DNA of 50,833 bases from Planctomycetota bacterium (GCA_022711465.1 JAKLEZ010000035.1:1-50833), one strand, 5' to 3'. Counted from the first letter of the stretch, positions 35,901 to 44,181 are shown. The notes: a model not told the origin generated them from the sequence alone. Numbers and translations: made by a program.

Positions 35901-36886
35901 GGGCATGGGGGCGGAATCACACTGGCCAATTGGGAGACGGGACGACGACCGATCATCGTTCGGCGGCTCAGGTGGCGAATCTTGCCGACGTGACTGCGAT
36001 TGACGCAGGCAGTATTCACAGCCTGGCGCTCAGAGCGGACAGCACGGTCTGGGCGTGGGGATACAACTACTTAGGCCAGTTGGGGGATGGAACGACGACG
36101 AATCGCGGTTTTCCGGTTCAGGCACTCAATCTCTCCGGCGTGACGGCGATCGCTGGGGGCGGATATCACAATCTAACCATTGACCGCGACGGCGCCGTGT
36201 GGGCATGGGGCAATAACAACAACGGCCAACTCGGTGACGGGACAGCCGCGATTCGGTCAAGTCCGGTGCGAGTCTTGGACGTGGCTGACGCCGTGGCTAT
36301 TGCCGGTGGCTCTGCCCATAGTCTGTTCGTAAGCACAGCATCGTGCCCGGCGTTACCGGCACCGACGGCGGCCGCCGCAAGTCGTGCAACCCTGTGCATC
36401 GGCGGTTCGGTGCAACTATCCGCCACGCCGGGTGCTGGTGGCGACACGGTGGAATGGTTCGTTAACGGTTGCGGAGGCGTTCTGGTCGGCACCGGCGTTT
36501 CCATCACCGCAACCCCCGACGCGAACACGTTGTACTTCGCCCGCACGAAGGACACGGCCACGGAGTGTTTCAGCAGCGCCTGCGTGCCGGTGGGGCCGGT
36601 TTATGTCCAGCGCCCCCCTTCCCCCGACTTCGACGGTGATTGCGACGTGGACACGGATGACTTGCAAGTCTTTGAGGCCTGCGCCACCGGCCCAGCCATC
36701 CCGTACAACGCGGCTGTGCTGCCGGAGCAGTCTCCCGGCTGCACGTTGACGCCGGACGGCGACGGCAAGATCCCGGCGGACTTTGACAAAGACGGTGACG
36801 TGGACCAGACAGATTTCGGCATCTTCCAGCGGTGCTTCAGCGGCTCGGGAAACGCCGCGGATCCAGGCTGCGCGTACGAGCCATGA
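29990..36886 (+). CDS. Giant secreted beta-helix / Ig / FG-GAP / RCC1 protein with dockerin-like tail
   Basis: ATG 29990 follows GGAG by eight bases and opens a signal peptide (MRQVWVFSAAVWIMLAGAAGLQA); the product has 2298 residues. Order: beta-helix with a GSW/DRDAAEALGTGDRTATFSL start (24-430); Ig-like domains (about 435-525 and 527-615); an FG-GAP/VCBS-like integrin propeller segment (637-915; VDWDNDGDLDLLVAGGDG, DMNRDGRQDLIIAHSN); about 400 residues of unrecognised globular sequence (917-1323); a third Ig domain (1332-1420); 14 RCC1 repeats (1421-2114); another Ig-like domain (2119-2207); and the dockerin-like pair (2212-2298). The RCC1 units are highly uniform (VWAWGYNYYGQLGDGTTTNRS), a sign of recent amplification or gene conversion. 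Confidence 0.9.
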   Translation: MRQVWVFSAAVWIMLAGAAGLQAAVVYVKAGAPEGGDGQSWATAYKYLQDALTAARNSGGTITEIWVAAGTYQPDRDAAEALGTGDRTATFSLISGVALRGGFAGNEDPTTFNLANRNFAAHASILSGDLAGNDGPGFVNMEENSYHVVTGNGTNNTATLDGFVIQSGNGVDNDVGSGGGILVGDGSLKVVHCRFTRNYAFWGGACSIYSGNPPEISACIFEGNRVEGGGGAIEVYSSNLKLRDCVFVGNVAGFGGAIAAGDNLTLSNCTFAFNDAYRAGVLETSYGTTTVANCVFWGNTSTTGTAADIGLPWSTATLTVQHSDIQGGQEAVFVDLGSTLNWGAGNIDADPLFVRSPSPGSDEAWGTEDDDFGDLWLQPGSPCIDAGDNTAGGLVGVTTDLAGLPRFVDDPATDDTGNGTPPIVDMGAYEFFVCGLGANPEITRHPISQTQCAGQSVTFSLTVTGQGLTYQWMRDGINIDGATDSSLMISPVSADDAANSPGYQCLVMNTYGCSSTSDAAVLTVPAGSPPSILVQPVSQTKRVGESVVFSVTAEGEGLTYQWMKDGVNMEGETVSSLTIAAVSIADTANSPGYQCVVTSSNGCSVTSEAATLTVTNPLSPTLFFEQAVQLTAGGAPMELNNHAAPRLVDWDNDGDLDLLVAGGDGYIWVFRNSGTAAAPVFEAGEQVLANGVPIRKGGEYTGACFVDMNRDGRQDLIIAHSNTQIGYYLNQGTKAAPAFGPWSAFPGPSGELVLPDWCGARIDVGDWDGDGLNDLVTGEFLGWLRLFRNTGTATTPRFDLPAAQFHLRGAPAGWAYNTHPRLFDINQDGRLDLTFGINWGNFSFLVVNPNDPGLSFHSLITARDADGREFDIRALNGDDSIPDYADLNDDGVVDMISGGKNGKIFCLYGIPYTTLLNRIAEIMDAHPTDLGPALAADSSLREELFRLHQSMRCFVSDFIPGLQIRESVRDWYAAQVVAFPQYLRKQYLDGGAQPYVSSLAGQVWVNLLESMPDSAAHRLYVADQIGLAGPHRQLLQDFGTLFVENSQADAGQHRVLHDYLASLPRALWDAELVTIDYFLSPAVGIQARMGVNVYANRVGQDQQNSFPPDSEPGMVDVFSVAVARQINHTVEEHTISPNPVLNERKYSLAEQASPPEVVFLDHATGLGVDWNATKSRFQTAGYWNGNDADWGSAWNQYWQTGPGSTYKENWLPNDLQWVCEATYQAFATLSNQYFTNSETMLDLSLRRWNRGIRSCINQFLFFADVYSQGTDTTYLYRMDTAGTITRKTSKLHRNDQGFIDRMQIGCGSYWFGLDEQGNVLSVDWVPVAPEDQPSISVQPVSQTKRVGESVVFSVTAAGEGLTYQWMEDGVNMEGETASSLTIAAVSIADAANSPGYQCVVSSGNGCSVTSEAATLTVEGAGRIFAVGSNSDGALGIGGDTWSPRASLMQSAVAVASRSNYSLVLKNDGTVWTWGYNYYGQLGDGTTVNRSTPVRVLNLAGIVAVSAGGYHGLALKADGTVWAWGRNDSGQLGDGTTTNRSTPVQAKNLTGATAIAGGNTHSLALKADGTVWAWGRNSLGQLGDGTTTNRSTPVQVQSLTEATAIAGGGSYSLALKNDGTVWTWGYNYYGQLGDGTTTSRLVAGPVLNVAGVTSIAGGNSHSLALKADGTVWAWGHNYYGQLGDGTTTSRSVAGPVLNVAGVTSIAGGNSHNLALKADGTVWTWGYNSDGQLGDGTTTNRSTPVQAQGLTGVSGLAAGNTHSLAVENDGTVWAWGYNHYGQLGNGTVADRATAVEVQSPRGVTAVAGGAYHSLALKADGTVWAWGRNTYSQLGDGTTSSRISAVRLPNLDGVTAVACGYYHSLALKNDGTVWAWGWGGYGQLGDGTTTNRSIPVQVQDLAAVIAIASGDYHCLAVKNDGTVWAWGYNYYGQLGDGTTTNRPIPVQVQDLTAVTAIAGGEYHSLALKSDGTVWAWGRNHTGQLGDGTTTDHRSAAQVANLADVTAIDAGSIHSLALRADSTVWAWGYNYLGQLGDGTTTNRGFPVQALNLSGVTAIAGGGYHNLTIDRDGAVWAWGNNNNGQLGDGTAAIRSSPVRVLDVADAVAIAGGSAHSLFVSTASCPALPAPTAAAASRATLCIGGSVQLSATPGAGGDTVEWFVNGCGGVLVGTGVSITATPDANTLYFARTKDTATECFSSACVPVGPVYVQRPPSPDFDGDCDVDTDDLQVFEACATGPAIPYNAAVLPEQSPGCTLTPDGDGKIPADFDKDGDVDQTDFGIFQRCFSGSGNAADPGCAYEP
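31589..31830 (+). repeat. Ig-domain coding repeat, copy 1 of the long protein
   Basis: This 242-base stretch recurs almost unchanged at 33998-34239 in the same gene and with more changes at about 27196-27437 in the upstream gene. All three encode the VGE/KPVVFSV...WMKDG Ig-like module. Confidence 0.85.
33998..34239 (+). repeat. Ig-domain coding repeat, copy 2 of the long protein
   Basis: In-frame copy of 31589-31830 at a constant offset of 2409 bases. Changes are mostly single substitutions. Confidence 0.85.
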
Positions 36887-36897
36887 TGGGTGGGCGT

Positions 36898-36919
36898 TTG
36901 GCGCTCCGGCGGGCGCCAA
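36898..36919 (+). terminator. Hairpin after the giant RCC1 gene
   Basis: TTGGCGC (36898-36904) pairs with GCGCCAA (36913-36919) around an 8-base loop, 12 bases after the stop codon. No T-run follows, so intrinsic termination is uncertain. Confidence 0.4.
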
Positions 36920-37003
36920 GCAGGAGAGCACTGCCTGCGTAGAGCGTGGGTTCGGTGTAATACTGGTTCAGTTCAGATGAACTTGAAAACGGAGGAGCGA
37001 AGG

Positions 37004-39496
37004 ATGAGACCATCCTTGAAGTTCCAGATGTGGGCGGGCGTGATTTGCGCGGCGTACTCTGCAGCCATTTCGGCAGCGACCGTCGTGGTCAAGGACCACG
37101 TGACGGATACGGCGGCGTGGGACGAGGATGGCGGCGGAATTCTCGACCATTTCATCGATCCAGATCCCGGCTGGAGCGGCTTGGCCGGCATCGCCATGAC
37201 CGGCAACGGGCAACGCCTAAGCACCATCGGGGTAATCTGGGGGCACGCCTCGGTTCTGGGCGAACCCAACGGTGGCGACTTCCACGAGCTGCGCTGGCGG
37301 TTCCGGTTCTTTCCGGACACGTCCAGCTTCGCGCTGACCGCCATGTACAACCCAGCCCCAAATCCGAATTGGGAAGCGGTATTTGACGCTCCGTCCAATC
37401 CAGGCTGGACAGACGTCATCGGCACGTTTCTGGGCTTTGAGCTCCGCTATGCCGAGGTGGATGTCAGCCGGTTGAACATCATCACTACCTCGGGCGAGAC
37501 GCATGTGGTCGTTCTGGTGCCCGAAAGCCGGTTGTCCGTGCCGCAGACCATTGCGGCCGTCGCGATGAGCGCGGGCGGTGGAACCACTATCGGTACGGAA
37601 TCGGACTGGTACGAGCGCGGCGAATACCTCGGCGCCGAGGGCCCCGGCAGCCTCGCCAGTCTGGGCGAGAACTGGTCTTGCGTAGCGAGCAAGGTGACGG
37701 TCGGCCAGGCCCTGACCATCCATGTCTCCATGGCCGGCAACAACACCAACGACGGCCTGACCTGGGCGACGGCCAAGCTCACGGCTCAGGCCGGGCTGGA
37801 CGCCGCCACCTCCGGCGATCAGGTCTGGGTGGCGGCCGGGACGTACGTGGAGAACGTCACGCTCGCGGACGGCGTGGCCCTTTACGGCGGGTTTGCCGGC
37901 AATGAGGACCCAGCCACGTTCGACTTGGCCACTCGCGACTTTACGGCCCACGAAACCATCCTCGACGGCAACCAGGCCGGCAGCGTGGTGACATGCCCCC
38001 CCGGAGCAACGACGACTACCCGTATCGACGGGTTTACGATCCGCAACGGCAACGCATGGACCGGGAACGCCTACGGCGGTGGGATCTACTGTGATCACTC
38101 CTCGCCCTCAATCGAGAACAACAGGATCACGGGTAACGACGCTGCCTGGGGTGGCGGAATCTGCTGCCATGGCGGTTTGCCCACAATCGCCAGGAACACC
38201 GTCACCGGGAATGGTACATATTATGGAGGCGCTGGGGTCTACTGTTGGGACTCTTCAGCCACGATCAGGAATAACATGATCACAGCCAACGCGTCCGCCG
38301 GTCACAACGATGCGTTCGGCCGCGGGGCCGGGAGCGGAATCCATTGCGTCGCGATCTGGCCTGTGCTGTCTTCGCCAACCATCACGAGTAACATCATCTC
38401 TGGCAACAGGAACAAGCTCTCTCATTCCGGTGCCATTTTCTGTGACATGTATGTAGCCCCGACGATCACCAACAACACTATTGCAGATAACGTTGATTAC
38501 GGGATACGCGGCGAGGGCCCTCTGGTAGTCAAGGGTAATATGGTCAGCCGCAACTTATGCGGGATCATGAGCGTAGAAGGCGTGATCGAGGGCAACACCA
38601 TTTATGGGAACGCGTTGGCTGGGATCCAAGTTGAAGCCGGTTCTGGTACCGTTGCTAACAATGTCATTGTCGGCAACGGACATTCTGGGGGGGGCACCAG
38701 CGGTGGAGTACAAAACCTCGGGTGGTCCGGAACGATCTCGAACAATACGGTCGTGGCCAACGGCGGGGATTGGGGCGGTGGGATTTACGTTAGCTACCAG
38801 GCCGGCTATCACATCGTAAACAACATCGTTGCTCTGAACTCGTCCGGCTTGCGGTCCGACGCCGACAGCTTCTTGGTGTTGCGCTACAATTGCGTCTACG
38901 GCAACGCCGCCTATGACTACTCCGGCCTCGCTGATCCCACCGGGGTCGACGGCAACATCTCGGCTGATCCGTTGTTCCTGCGGAACGCGAGCGCGGGCCC
39001 GGATGGGCAATGGGGCACGGCGGACGACGACTACGGCGATTTGCGATTACAGGCCGTTTCGCCTTGCATCGATGCGGGCAACAACGCGGATGTGCTTGCG
39101 GGCATACTGGCGGACGTCGCGGGCCATCTGCGGTCCATCGATGATCCGTCCACCCCCGATTGCCAGTGGTCGCCGGGTACTTGCGGTACGGCCCCCATCG
39201 TGGACATGGGAGCGTACGAGTTTGTTCCGGTCCTGCCCAGTGATTTCGACCGGGACGGCGATGTGGACCCGGTCGACCTGGACGTGTTTAAGGCCTGCGC
39301 CACCGGCCCGGCGATTCCCTACAACCCCGCAGCCCTGCCGGAGCCTGAGCCCGGCTGCGCGCTCACGCCCGACGGCAACGGCAAAATCGCGGCTGATTTC
39401 GATCAGGACGGCGACGTGGATCAGTCCGACTTCGGTATCTTCCAGCGGTGCTTTTCCGGATCGGGGCATGTCGTTGATGCTGGTTGTGCGCAGTAA
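37004..39496 (+). CDS. Secreted beta-helix protein with dockerin-like tail
   Basis: ATG 37004 is placed by GGAGGAGCGAAGG at 36991-37003 and the signal peptide MRPSLKFQMWAGVICAAYSAAISA; the product has 830 residues. Residues 27-225 form a beta-rich domain I cannot name (DHVTDTAAWDEDGGGILDHF, HELRWRFRFFPDTSSFALTA). Residues 230-735 form a parallel beta-helix with repeated NNxIxxN turns (PSIENNRITGNDAAWGGGIC, PTITNNTIADN). The dockerin-like module (745-830) has DFDRDGDVDPVD and DFDQDGDVDQSD. The helix end uses the same IVDMGAYEF closing motif as the two preceding genes, so the three are paralogous in that part. A substrate-binding or structural surface role is likely. Confidence 0.88.
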   Translation: MRPSLKFQMWAGVICAAYSAAISAATVVVKDHVTDTAAWDEDGGGILDHFIDPDPGWSGLAGIAMTGNGQRLSTIGVIWGHASVLGEPNGGDFHELRWRFRFFPDTSSFALTAMYNPAPNPNWEAVFDAPSNPGWTDVIGTFLGFELRYAEVDVSRLNIITTSGETHVVVLVPESRLSVPQTIAAVAMSAGGGTTIGTESDWYERGEYLGAEGPGSLASLGENWSCVASKVTVGQALTIHVSMAGNNTNDGLTWATAKLTAQAGLDAATSGDQVWVAAGTYVENVTLADGVALYGGFAGNEDPATFDLATRDFTAHETILDGNQAGSVVTCPPGATTTTRIDGFTIRNGNAWTGNAYGGGIYCDHSSPSIENNRITGNDAAWGGGICCHGGLPTIARNTVTGNGTYYGGAGVYCWDSSATIRNNMITANASAGHNDAFGRGAGSGIHCVAIWPVLSSPTITSNIISGNRNKLSHSGAIFCDMYVAPTITNNTIADNVDYGIRGEGPLVVKGNMVSRNLCGIMSVEGVIEGNTIYGNALAGIQVEAGSGTVANNVIVGNGHSGGGTSGGVQNLGWSGTISNNTVVANGGDWGGGIYVSYQAGYHIVNNIVALNSSGLRSDADSFLVLRYNCVYGNAAYDYSGLADPTGVDGNISADPLFLRNASAGPDGQWGTADDDYGDLRLQAVSPCIDAGNNADVLAGILADVAGHLRSIDDPSTPDCQWSPGTCGTAPIVDMGAYEFVPVLPSDFDRDGDVDPVDLDVFKACATGPAIPYNPAALPEPEPGCALTPDGNGKIAADFDQDGDVDQSDFGIFQRCFSGSGHVVDAGCAQ

Positions 39497-39499
39497 GAT

Positions 39500-39535
39500 G
39501 CCGCCGCCAGTCCGGAGGGACAAGACGGCGGCGGC
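39500..39535 (+). terminator. Strong GC hairpin after the beta-helix gene
   Basis: GCCGCCGCC (39500-39508) pairs with GGCGGCGGC (39527-39535), and an inner GTCC/GGAC stem extends it. It starts four bases after the stop codon. There is no T-tract, so this may be a Rho-type or stabilising hairpin rather than a classic terminator. Confidence 0.5.
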
Positions 39536-39609
39536 GGGAGTCAGGAACTGGAGGGAACGGGCGGTCGTTCCGTGGAACGGAAGCGGAGCCGGCGGCCTCA
39601 GGTACGAAA

Positions 39610-40076
39610 CGAGGTGCGAGATGACGAATCGGCAGAACATCGGAATCATTGGGCTCGGGATCTTGTTGACGGGCTTGAGCGGCCGCCTGAACGCCCAGAT
39701 CTACAACTGGCAGACCCGCGAGGTCATCCCCGGAACGGAGGGCATCACGCCGGGCCCTCAGATGCGCCTACAGGAGTGGAATAGTACCGGCCATACTCTC
39801 GATTACGCTGATCTCTCGGGCAACCTGGATCTGCACGGGAGTTCATTCGTCGGTAGTTGGCTGAATCAGTCACGCTGGAACGGGGCCGACCTGACGGGCG
39901 CATACTTCAATTACGCATCTGCCGACCAAACGCTCGCCCCGGTGCCCACCATCCTCCAGGGCGCCGATTTCAGCGGCACCAATCTCACGAACGCAAACTT
40001 CTGCAATGCCGTACTCACAAATGCGAACCTGACGGGCACGACCGTTCAGGGAGCGAACTTCTCGGTGACGACATCA
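39610..40076 (+). repeat. 467-bp direct repeat, intact copy
   Basis: This segment covers the ribosome binding site and the first 150 or so codons of the pentapeptide-repeat gene. It recurs at 43715-44181 at a constant offset of 4105 bases with only scattered substitutions. Confidence 0.92.
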
Positions 40077-41984
40077 AACGGTTTCACCGCGGCGCAACTG
40101 TACAGCACGGCCAGTTACGTCAGCGGCAGCCTGCAGGGGATCCGCCTGCAAGGCAACGATCTGACCGGATGGAACTTCGCGGGCAAGAATCTGACCAGCG
40201 CAAGCTTCTGCCAGGGCTGGGTCGGCGCGTTCACCAGTCCCACCTACTACACGAAGCTGGCGGACGCCGACTTCACCAACGCTCAAATCGGGGCAGCGGA
40301 CTTTTCGCTGACAACGCAGAACGGGTTCACGGCCGACCAGCTCTATAGCACGGCCAGCTACAAGGAAGGCGACCTCGCGGGACTACAGCTTCGGGGCAAC
40401 GACTTAAGTGGTTGGAACTTCGCCGGCAGGAACCTGACCAACGCCAGTTTCAAATGGCAGCGAGTTGGGATTCTCAGCGGAAGCCCAATCTACGCCACCA
40501 CTCTCGACAACGCCGATTTGACCGATGCCGTAGTCACCGGAGCGGACTTCGGTGCCACTGGCCTCACGGCTTCGCAGCTCTGCAGCACGGCCAACTACAA
40601 GAGCGGTCAGCTTCAGGGCCTCGGGTTGGAGTTCAACGACCTGGCCGGTTGCGATCTGGCCGACAAGAACCTTGCCGGCGCGCGCTTCGCGGGTTCGGAA
40701 CTGACCAACGCCAACCTGAGCGGGGCGGACCTGAGTGGTGCGTCATTCTTCTTCTACGACAACGCCCAAGCTGCAGCAACGCTGGCTGGCGCCGACTTGA
40801 GACGGGCCAACCTGTCGCGCGCTTCTCTCGTATACTGCGATTTGACCGGCGCGCAAGTCGCCGACGCCAACCTCGATCACGCGGATCTAACGGCGACCAC
40901 ATTGCGCGATGCCGATTTGACCAATGCCACCATCCGTGGGGCCAACCTGGATGATACCACGGCATTGGGTTTCACGTCGGCTCAGTTCTACAGCACCATC
41001 ACCTACAAGAGCGGCGATCTGCGAGACATCGGGCTGGAGTGCAACGATCTGACTGGCTGGAACTTCGCTGGCAAGGCCCTTCCCGGTGCGCGCTTCGGAG
41101 AAGCTGTGCTGACAAACGCCGACCTGAGTGCAGCCAACCTCAGCGGCGCCAGTTTTTTCGGCTGGTGGGGCGCGGCGACACTGAACGGCACCAACCTGAG
41201 CGGGGCAACGGTCGTTGGGGCAGACTTCGGCAACACCACCTCAAAGGGCTTCACAAAGGAGCAGCTCTACTCGACGGCCAGCTACCAGGCCGGCGATTTG
41301 CATGGCATCGGCCTGCGAAGAAACGACCTGACTGGTTGGAACCTGACCAACCAGAACCTGACCGATGCGGACTTCTTCAACGCCACGCTGACCAATGCCA
41401 ATCTGAGCCGGGCCGACACGCGGGGGGCTGACACGCGTGGAACCACGAATCTGACCGATGACCGGCTTGTGACTGCAATCACCACCAACACCATCCTGCC
41501 GGACGGCCACATCGCCGGCCTGAGCCTTGCCGCCGGGCAGACGCTTCCGATCCGCGATTACCACGGCGGAATCGCCATCACCATCGACAACGGCATGGCG
41601 TTGGCCGAAGGCTCGATCTTGGACATCCTGTTTGCCGACACCACGTGGGGCTCGACGATCACGCTCGCCAGCGGCTCCACGCCCGACTTGGCCGGCACGC
41701 TTCGTCTGGGTTTGGCTGATGGGGCCAACCCGGCCGGGCTCGTGGGTACGACGTTTCACCTGTTCGACTGGAACGGTCAACTCGCGCTGGGCGATCGCTT
41801 TGACGCGATCACCGCCCCCCCGGGCTGGGCCTGGGATGCGGGCAATCTTTATGCGGCTGGCGACATAACGCTTACCGCGGTCCCGGAACCGGCGATGCTC
41901 GTATTGGCCATGATCGGGGCGGGTCTAGCGCTCTGCCGCCGGTACCGTACGGTGCCGGCGCAAACGGTTCGGGGTCGGCAATAG
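39621..41984 (+). CDS. Pentapeptide-repeat protein with PEP-CTERM tail
   Basis: The start has GAGG six bases upstream and opens a signal peptide (MTNRQNIGIIGLGILLTGLSGRLNAQ), giving 787 residues. Residues 60-620 are pentapeptide repeats of the A(D/N)LxN/xF type (GADFSGTNLTNANFCNAVLT). They are organised in longer units that each begin GFTxxQLYSTASYxxGxLxG and continue NDLTGWNFAGKNLT. Pentapeptide repeats fold as a right-handed quadrilateral helix. A beta-rich domain follows and then a PEP-CTERM signal (VPEPAMLVLAMIGAGLALCRRYR: motif, helix, basic end). The protein is therefore exported and probably processed by an exosortase-type enzyme. A broken copy of the gene lies 4.1 kb downstream. Confidence 0.9.
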   Translation: MTNRQNIGIIGLGILLTGLSGRLNAQIYNWQTREVIPGTEGITPGPQMRLQEWNSTGHTLDYADLSGNLDLHGSSFVGSWLNQSRWNGADLTGAYFNYASADQTLAPVPTILQGADFSGTNLTNANFCNAVLTNANLTGTTVQGANFSVTTSNGFTAAQLYSTASYVSGSLQGIRLQGNDLTGWNFAGKNLTSASFCQGWVGAFTSPTYYTKLADADFTNAQIGAADFSLTTQNGFTADQLYSTASYKEGDLAGLQLRGNDLSGWNFAGRNLTNASFKWQRVGILSGSPIYATTLDNADLTDAVVTGADFGATGLTASQLCSTANYKSGQLQGLGLEFNDLAGCDLADKNLAGARFAGSELTNANLSGADLSGASFFFYDNAQAAATLAGADLRRANLSRASLVYCDLTGAQVADANLDHADLTATTLRDADLTNATIRGANLDDTTALGFTSAQFYSTITYKSGDLRDIGLECNDLTGWNFAGKALPGARFGEAVLTNADLSAANLSGASFFGWWGAATLNGTNLSGATVVGADFGNTTSKGFTKEQLYSTASYQAGDLHGIGLRRNDLTGWNLTNQNLTDADFFNATLTNANLSRADTRGADTRGTTNLTDDRLVTAITTNTILPDGHIAGLSLAAGQTLPIRDYHGGIAITIDNGMALAEGSILDILFADTTWGSTITLASGSTPDLAGTLRLGLADGANPAGLVGTTFHLFDWNGQLALGDRFDAITAPPGWAWDAGNLYAAGDITLTAVPEPAMLVLAMIGAGLALCRRYRTVPAQTVRGRQ

Positions 41985-42044
41985 GCATGGTCAAAGGCCG
42001 CTCTCTCGACAGCAAGAAGGCCTAGAAACAAAGGAGCTTCAGCC

Positions 42045-43148
42045 ATGGAACGCGTCAGATTTGAGGCATCGGTTGGCGTGACCACGGCAGTGTTTCTGAT
42101 CGTCAGCAGCACTACTCTCGCCAACGTCTTCGATATGCCGCCCGGATTCGTCAACCTGGAAACCGTCCCCGTGGGCAATCCCGGTAACGCAGCAGACATG
42201 CGGTACAACCTGGACCAGCGGCCAGAAGGCTTCGGCCGCGTCGACTACACGTACAACATCGGCAAGTACGAGGTGACGGCGGGGCAGTACTGCGAGTTCC
42301 TGAATAAGGTGGCCGCGACAGACACGTACTTTTTGTACGACGAGCTTATGGAGAGGACTCGCTACCGTGCCGGCTGCGGGATCAGCCGCAGTGGTTTGTC
42401 GGGTCACTACACCTACAGTGTCGACGCTGCCTTCTCCAATCGCCCGGTGAATTGCGTGACCTATGGGGATGCCTGTCGGTTCGCCAACTGGTTGCACAAC
42501 GGCCAGCCGACCGGTGCACAAGGCACGGGCACGACGGAGAGCGGCGCGTACGCCCTCGACGGCCACGGCCCCGACGATGACCGGACCATTCAGCGCACCG
42601 TCGGCTGGAAGTGGGCGGTGACCAGCGAGGATGAATGGTACAAGGCGGCTTATCATAAGAATGATGGCGTCACCGGCAACTACTGGGATTTCCCGACGAG
42701 CAGCGACACGGCCCCAGGGCAGGATATGGCAGATGTATCGGGCAACAACGCCAATCTGTACACGGCACCGTATGTCTACCCGATTAACTACCCGACCGAC
42801 TGGTTTTACACCACCGTCGTGGGCGAGTTTCAGAACTCCGACAGTCCGTACGGCACCTTCGATCAGGGGGGAAACGTGAGTGAGCTGAACGAGTCTATTA
42901 TTGTGGAACAGGAGCCCTGGGATTGGTTTCGCGGCCTGCGGGGAGGGTCGTTCCACAGATACGAGGGCCTCCCCTACTTGCACGCGGGCTGGCGCTGCGT
43001 CTTCAACGGGGTGGAGGACGAAATGATCGGATTCCGTGTCGTCCAGGTTCCTGAGCCCGCTACGATGGCCATCTTGGCTCTGGGCCTTGGAGGATTGTTC
43101 TGCCATCGATGCCGAAATCGCCACCGCATCAGGGACAAACGAACATGA
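42045..43148 (+). CDS. FGE-sulfatase (SUMF1-like) domain protein with PEP-CTERM tail
   Basis: The start is supported by AAGGAG ten bases upstream and a signal peptide (MERVRFEASVGVTTAVFLIVSSTTLANV); the product has 367 residues. The body is a C-type-lectin-like FGE fold: YNIGKYEVTAGQYCEFLNKV, NRPVNCVTYGDACRFANWLHNG, WAVTSEDEWYKAAYH, GTFDQGGNVSELNE, RGLRGGSFHR, EDEMIGFRVVQV. It ends in VPEPATMAILALGLGGLFCH plus a basic stretch, a PEP-CTERM sorting tail. Planctomycetes hold many such paralogues. True formylglycine synthesis is unlikely, because the paired active-site cysteines of FGE are not apparent and no sulfatase is adjacent; a binding role is more plausible. Confidence 0.9.
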   Translation: MERVRFEASVGVTTAVFLIVSSTTLANVFDMPPGFVNLETVPVGNPGNAADMRYNLDQRPEGFGRVDYTYNIGKYEVTAGQYCEFLNKVAATDTYFLYDELMERTRYRAGCGISRSGLSGHYTYSVDAAFSNRPVNCVTYGDACRFANWLHNGQPTGAQGTGTTESGAYALDGHGPDDDRTIQRTVGWKWAVTSEDEWYKAAYHKNDGVTGNYWDFPTSSDTAPGQDMADVSGNNANLYTAPYVYPINYPTDWFYTTVVGEFQNSDSPYGTFDQGGNVSELNESIIVEQEPWDWFRGLRGGSFHRYEGLPYLHAGWRCVFNGVEDEMIGFRVVQVPEPATMAILALGLGGLFCHRCRNRHRIRDKRT

Positions 43149-43725
43149 AGGACCCGAGTCGGCATCAGCAGAACTCACCCAGCCGCGAGGAAAAAGCGGC
43201 CATGGGTGCGATCAACCCAACGGCGCCCTTCTGTCGTCGATCACGTGATTATTCCCTCGAAAGGCTCCCCATCAACTGCGCAGTTGCTCCCGTGGCGACG
43301 GGTCGCGAGGTAGTCGGCCTAGAGTCGGGACTCTGCGGTGCCCGAAGTGGCATCGTTGGGGCGGTGCCCGGTAAGGGTTCGTATCCGACGATGTAACCGC
43401 GCTCACGAACTGCCGGGTCGGCGTGCGACAAAAGACCCCAACCGTGCGGATACAGTCGGAGGTTATCTTGCTCTGGTGCTCGGCTTGGCCGGCTCAGTTT
43501 TCATGATCCGATCCAGCACATCCCGCATGCCCAGCCTCGTTCTGTTCCGTGGCCGCCGGCGGGCGTAGGGCCGGGCTTGCCCGCCGGCGGTGGTGACCCC
43601 CTGCGTGGATTCTGCAGACCGGCGCAGGGCCGTTGCCGGACCCGCGTATCGAAGTGCGAACGTGACATCGGTCCCGAAACGGAGCGACAACCAAGGCCGG
43701 GTTTTCAGGTGAAGCGAGGTGCGAG
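43149..43725. other. Intergenic stretch with strong hairpins
   Basis: No convincing gene is visible. The stretch holds a perfect 14-base palindrome CAACTGCGCAGTTG (43273-43286), a hairpin AGAGTC-GG-GACTCT (43321-43334) and a perfect 12-pair GC stem at 43553-43590. The last 11 bases belong to the 467-bp direct repeat. Confidence 0.55.
43553..43590. repeat. Perfect 12-pair GC inverted repeat
   Basis: CCGCCGGCGGGC (43553-43564) is the exact reverse complement of GCCCGCCGGCGG (43579-43590), separated by 14 bases. It lies between the FGE-like gene and the broken pentapeptide copy; it may be a terminator or a remnant of the event that created the duplication. Confidence 0.7.
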
Positions 43726-44181
43726 ATGACGAATCGGCAGAACATCGGAATCATTGGGCTCGGGATCTTGTTGACGGGCTTGAGCGGCCGCCTGAACGCC
43801 CAGATCTACAACTGGCAGACCCGCGAGGTCATCCCCGGAACGGAGGGCATCACGCCGGGCCCTCAGATGCGCCTACAGGAGTGGAATAGTACCGGCCATA
43901 CTCTCGATTACGCTGATTTCTCGGGCAACCTGGATCTGCACGGGAGTTCATTCGTCGGCAGTTGGTTGAATGAGTCGCGATGGAACGGAGCCGACCTGAC
44001 GGGCGCATACTTCAACTACGTACTTGCCAGCCGAACGCTCGCCCCGGTGCCCACCATCCTCCAGGGCGCCGATTTCAGCGGCGCCAATCTCACGAACGCA
44101 AACTTCTGCAATGCCGTACTCACGAATGCGAACCTGACGGGCACGACCGTTCAGGGAGCCAACCTCTCGGTGACGACATCA
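43715..44181 (+). repeat. 467-bp direct repeat, broken copy
   Basis: Second copy of 39610-40076. The homology stops abruptly at 44181, about 43 bases before the left end of the insertion sequence. Confidence 0.92.

Noticed and set aside
27429..36019. Many minus-strand ORFs with repeats such as PRPDRAVVLEGQ
   Set aside because: These are antisense translations of the RCC1 repeats; the repetition simply reflects the sense gene.
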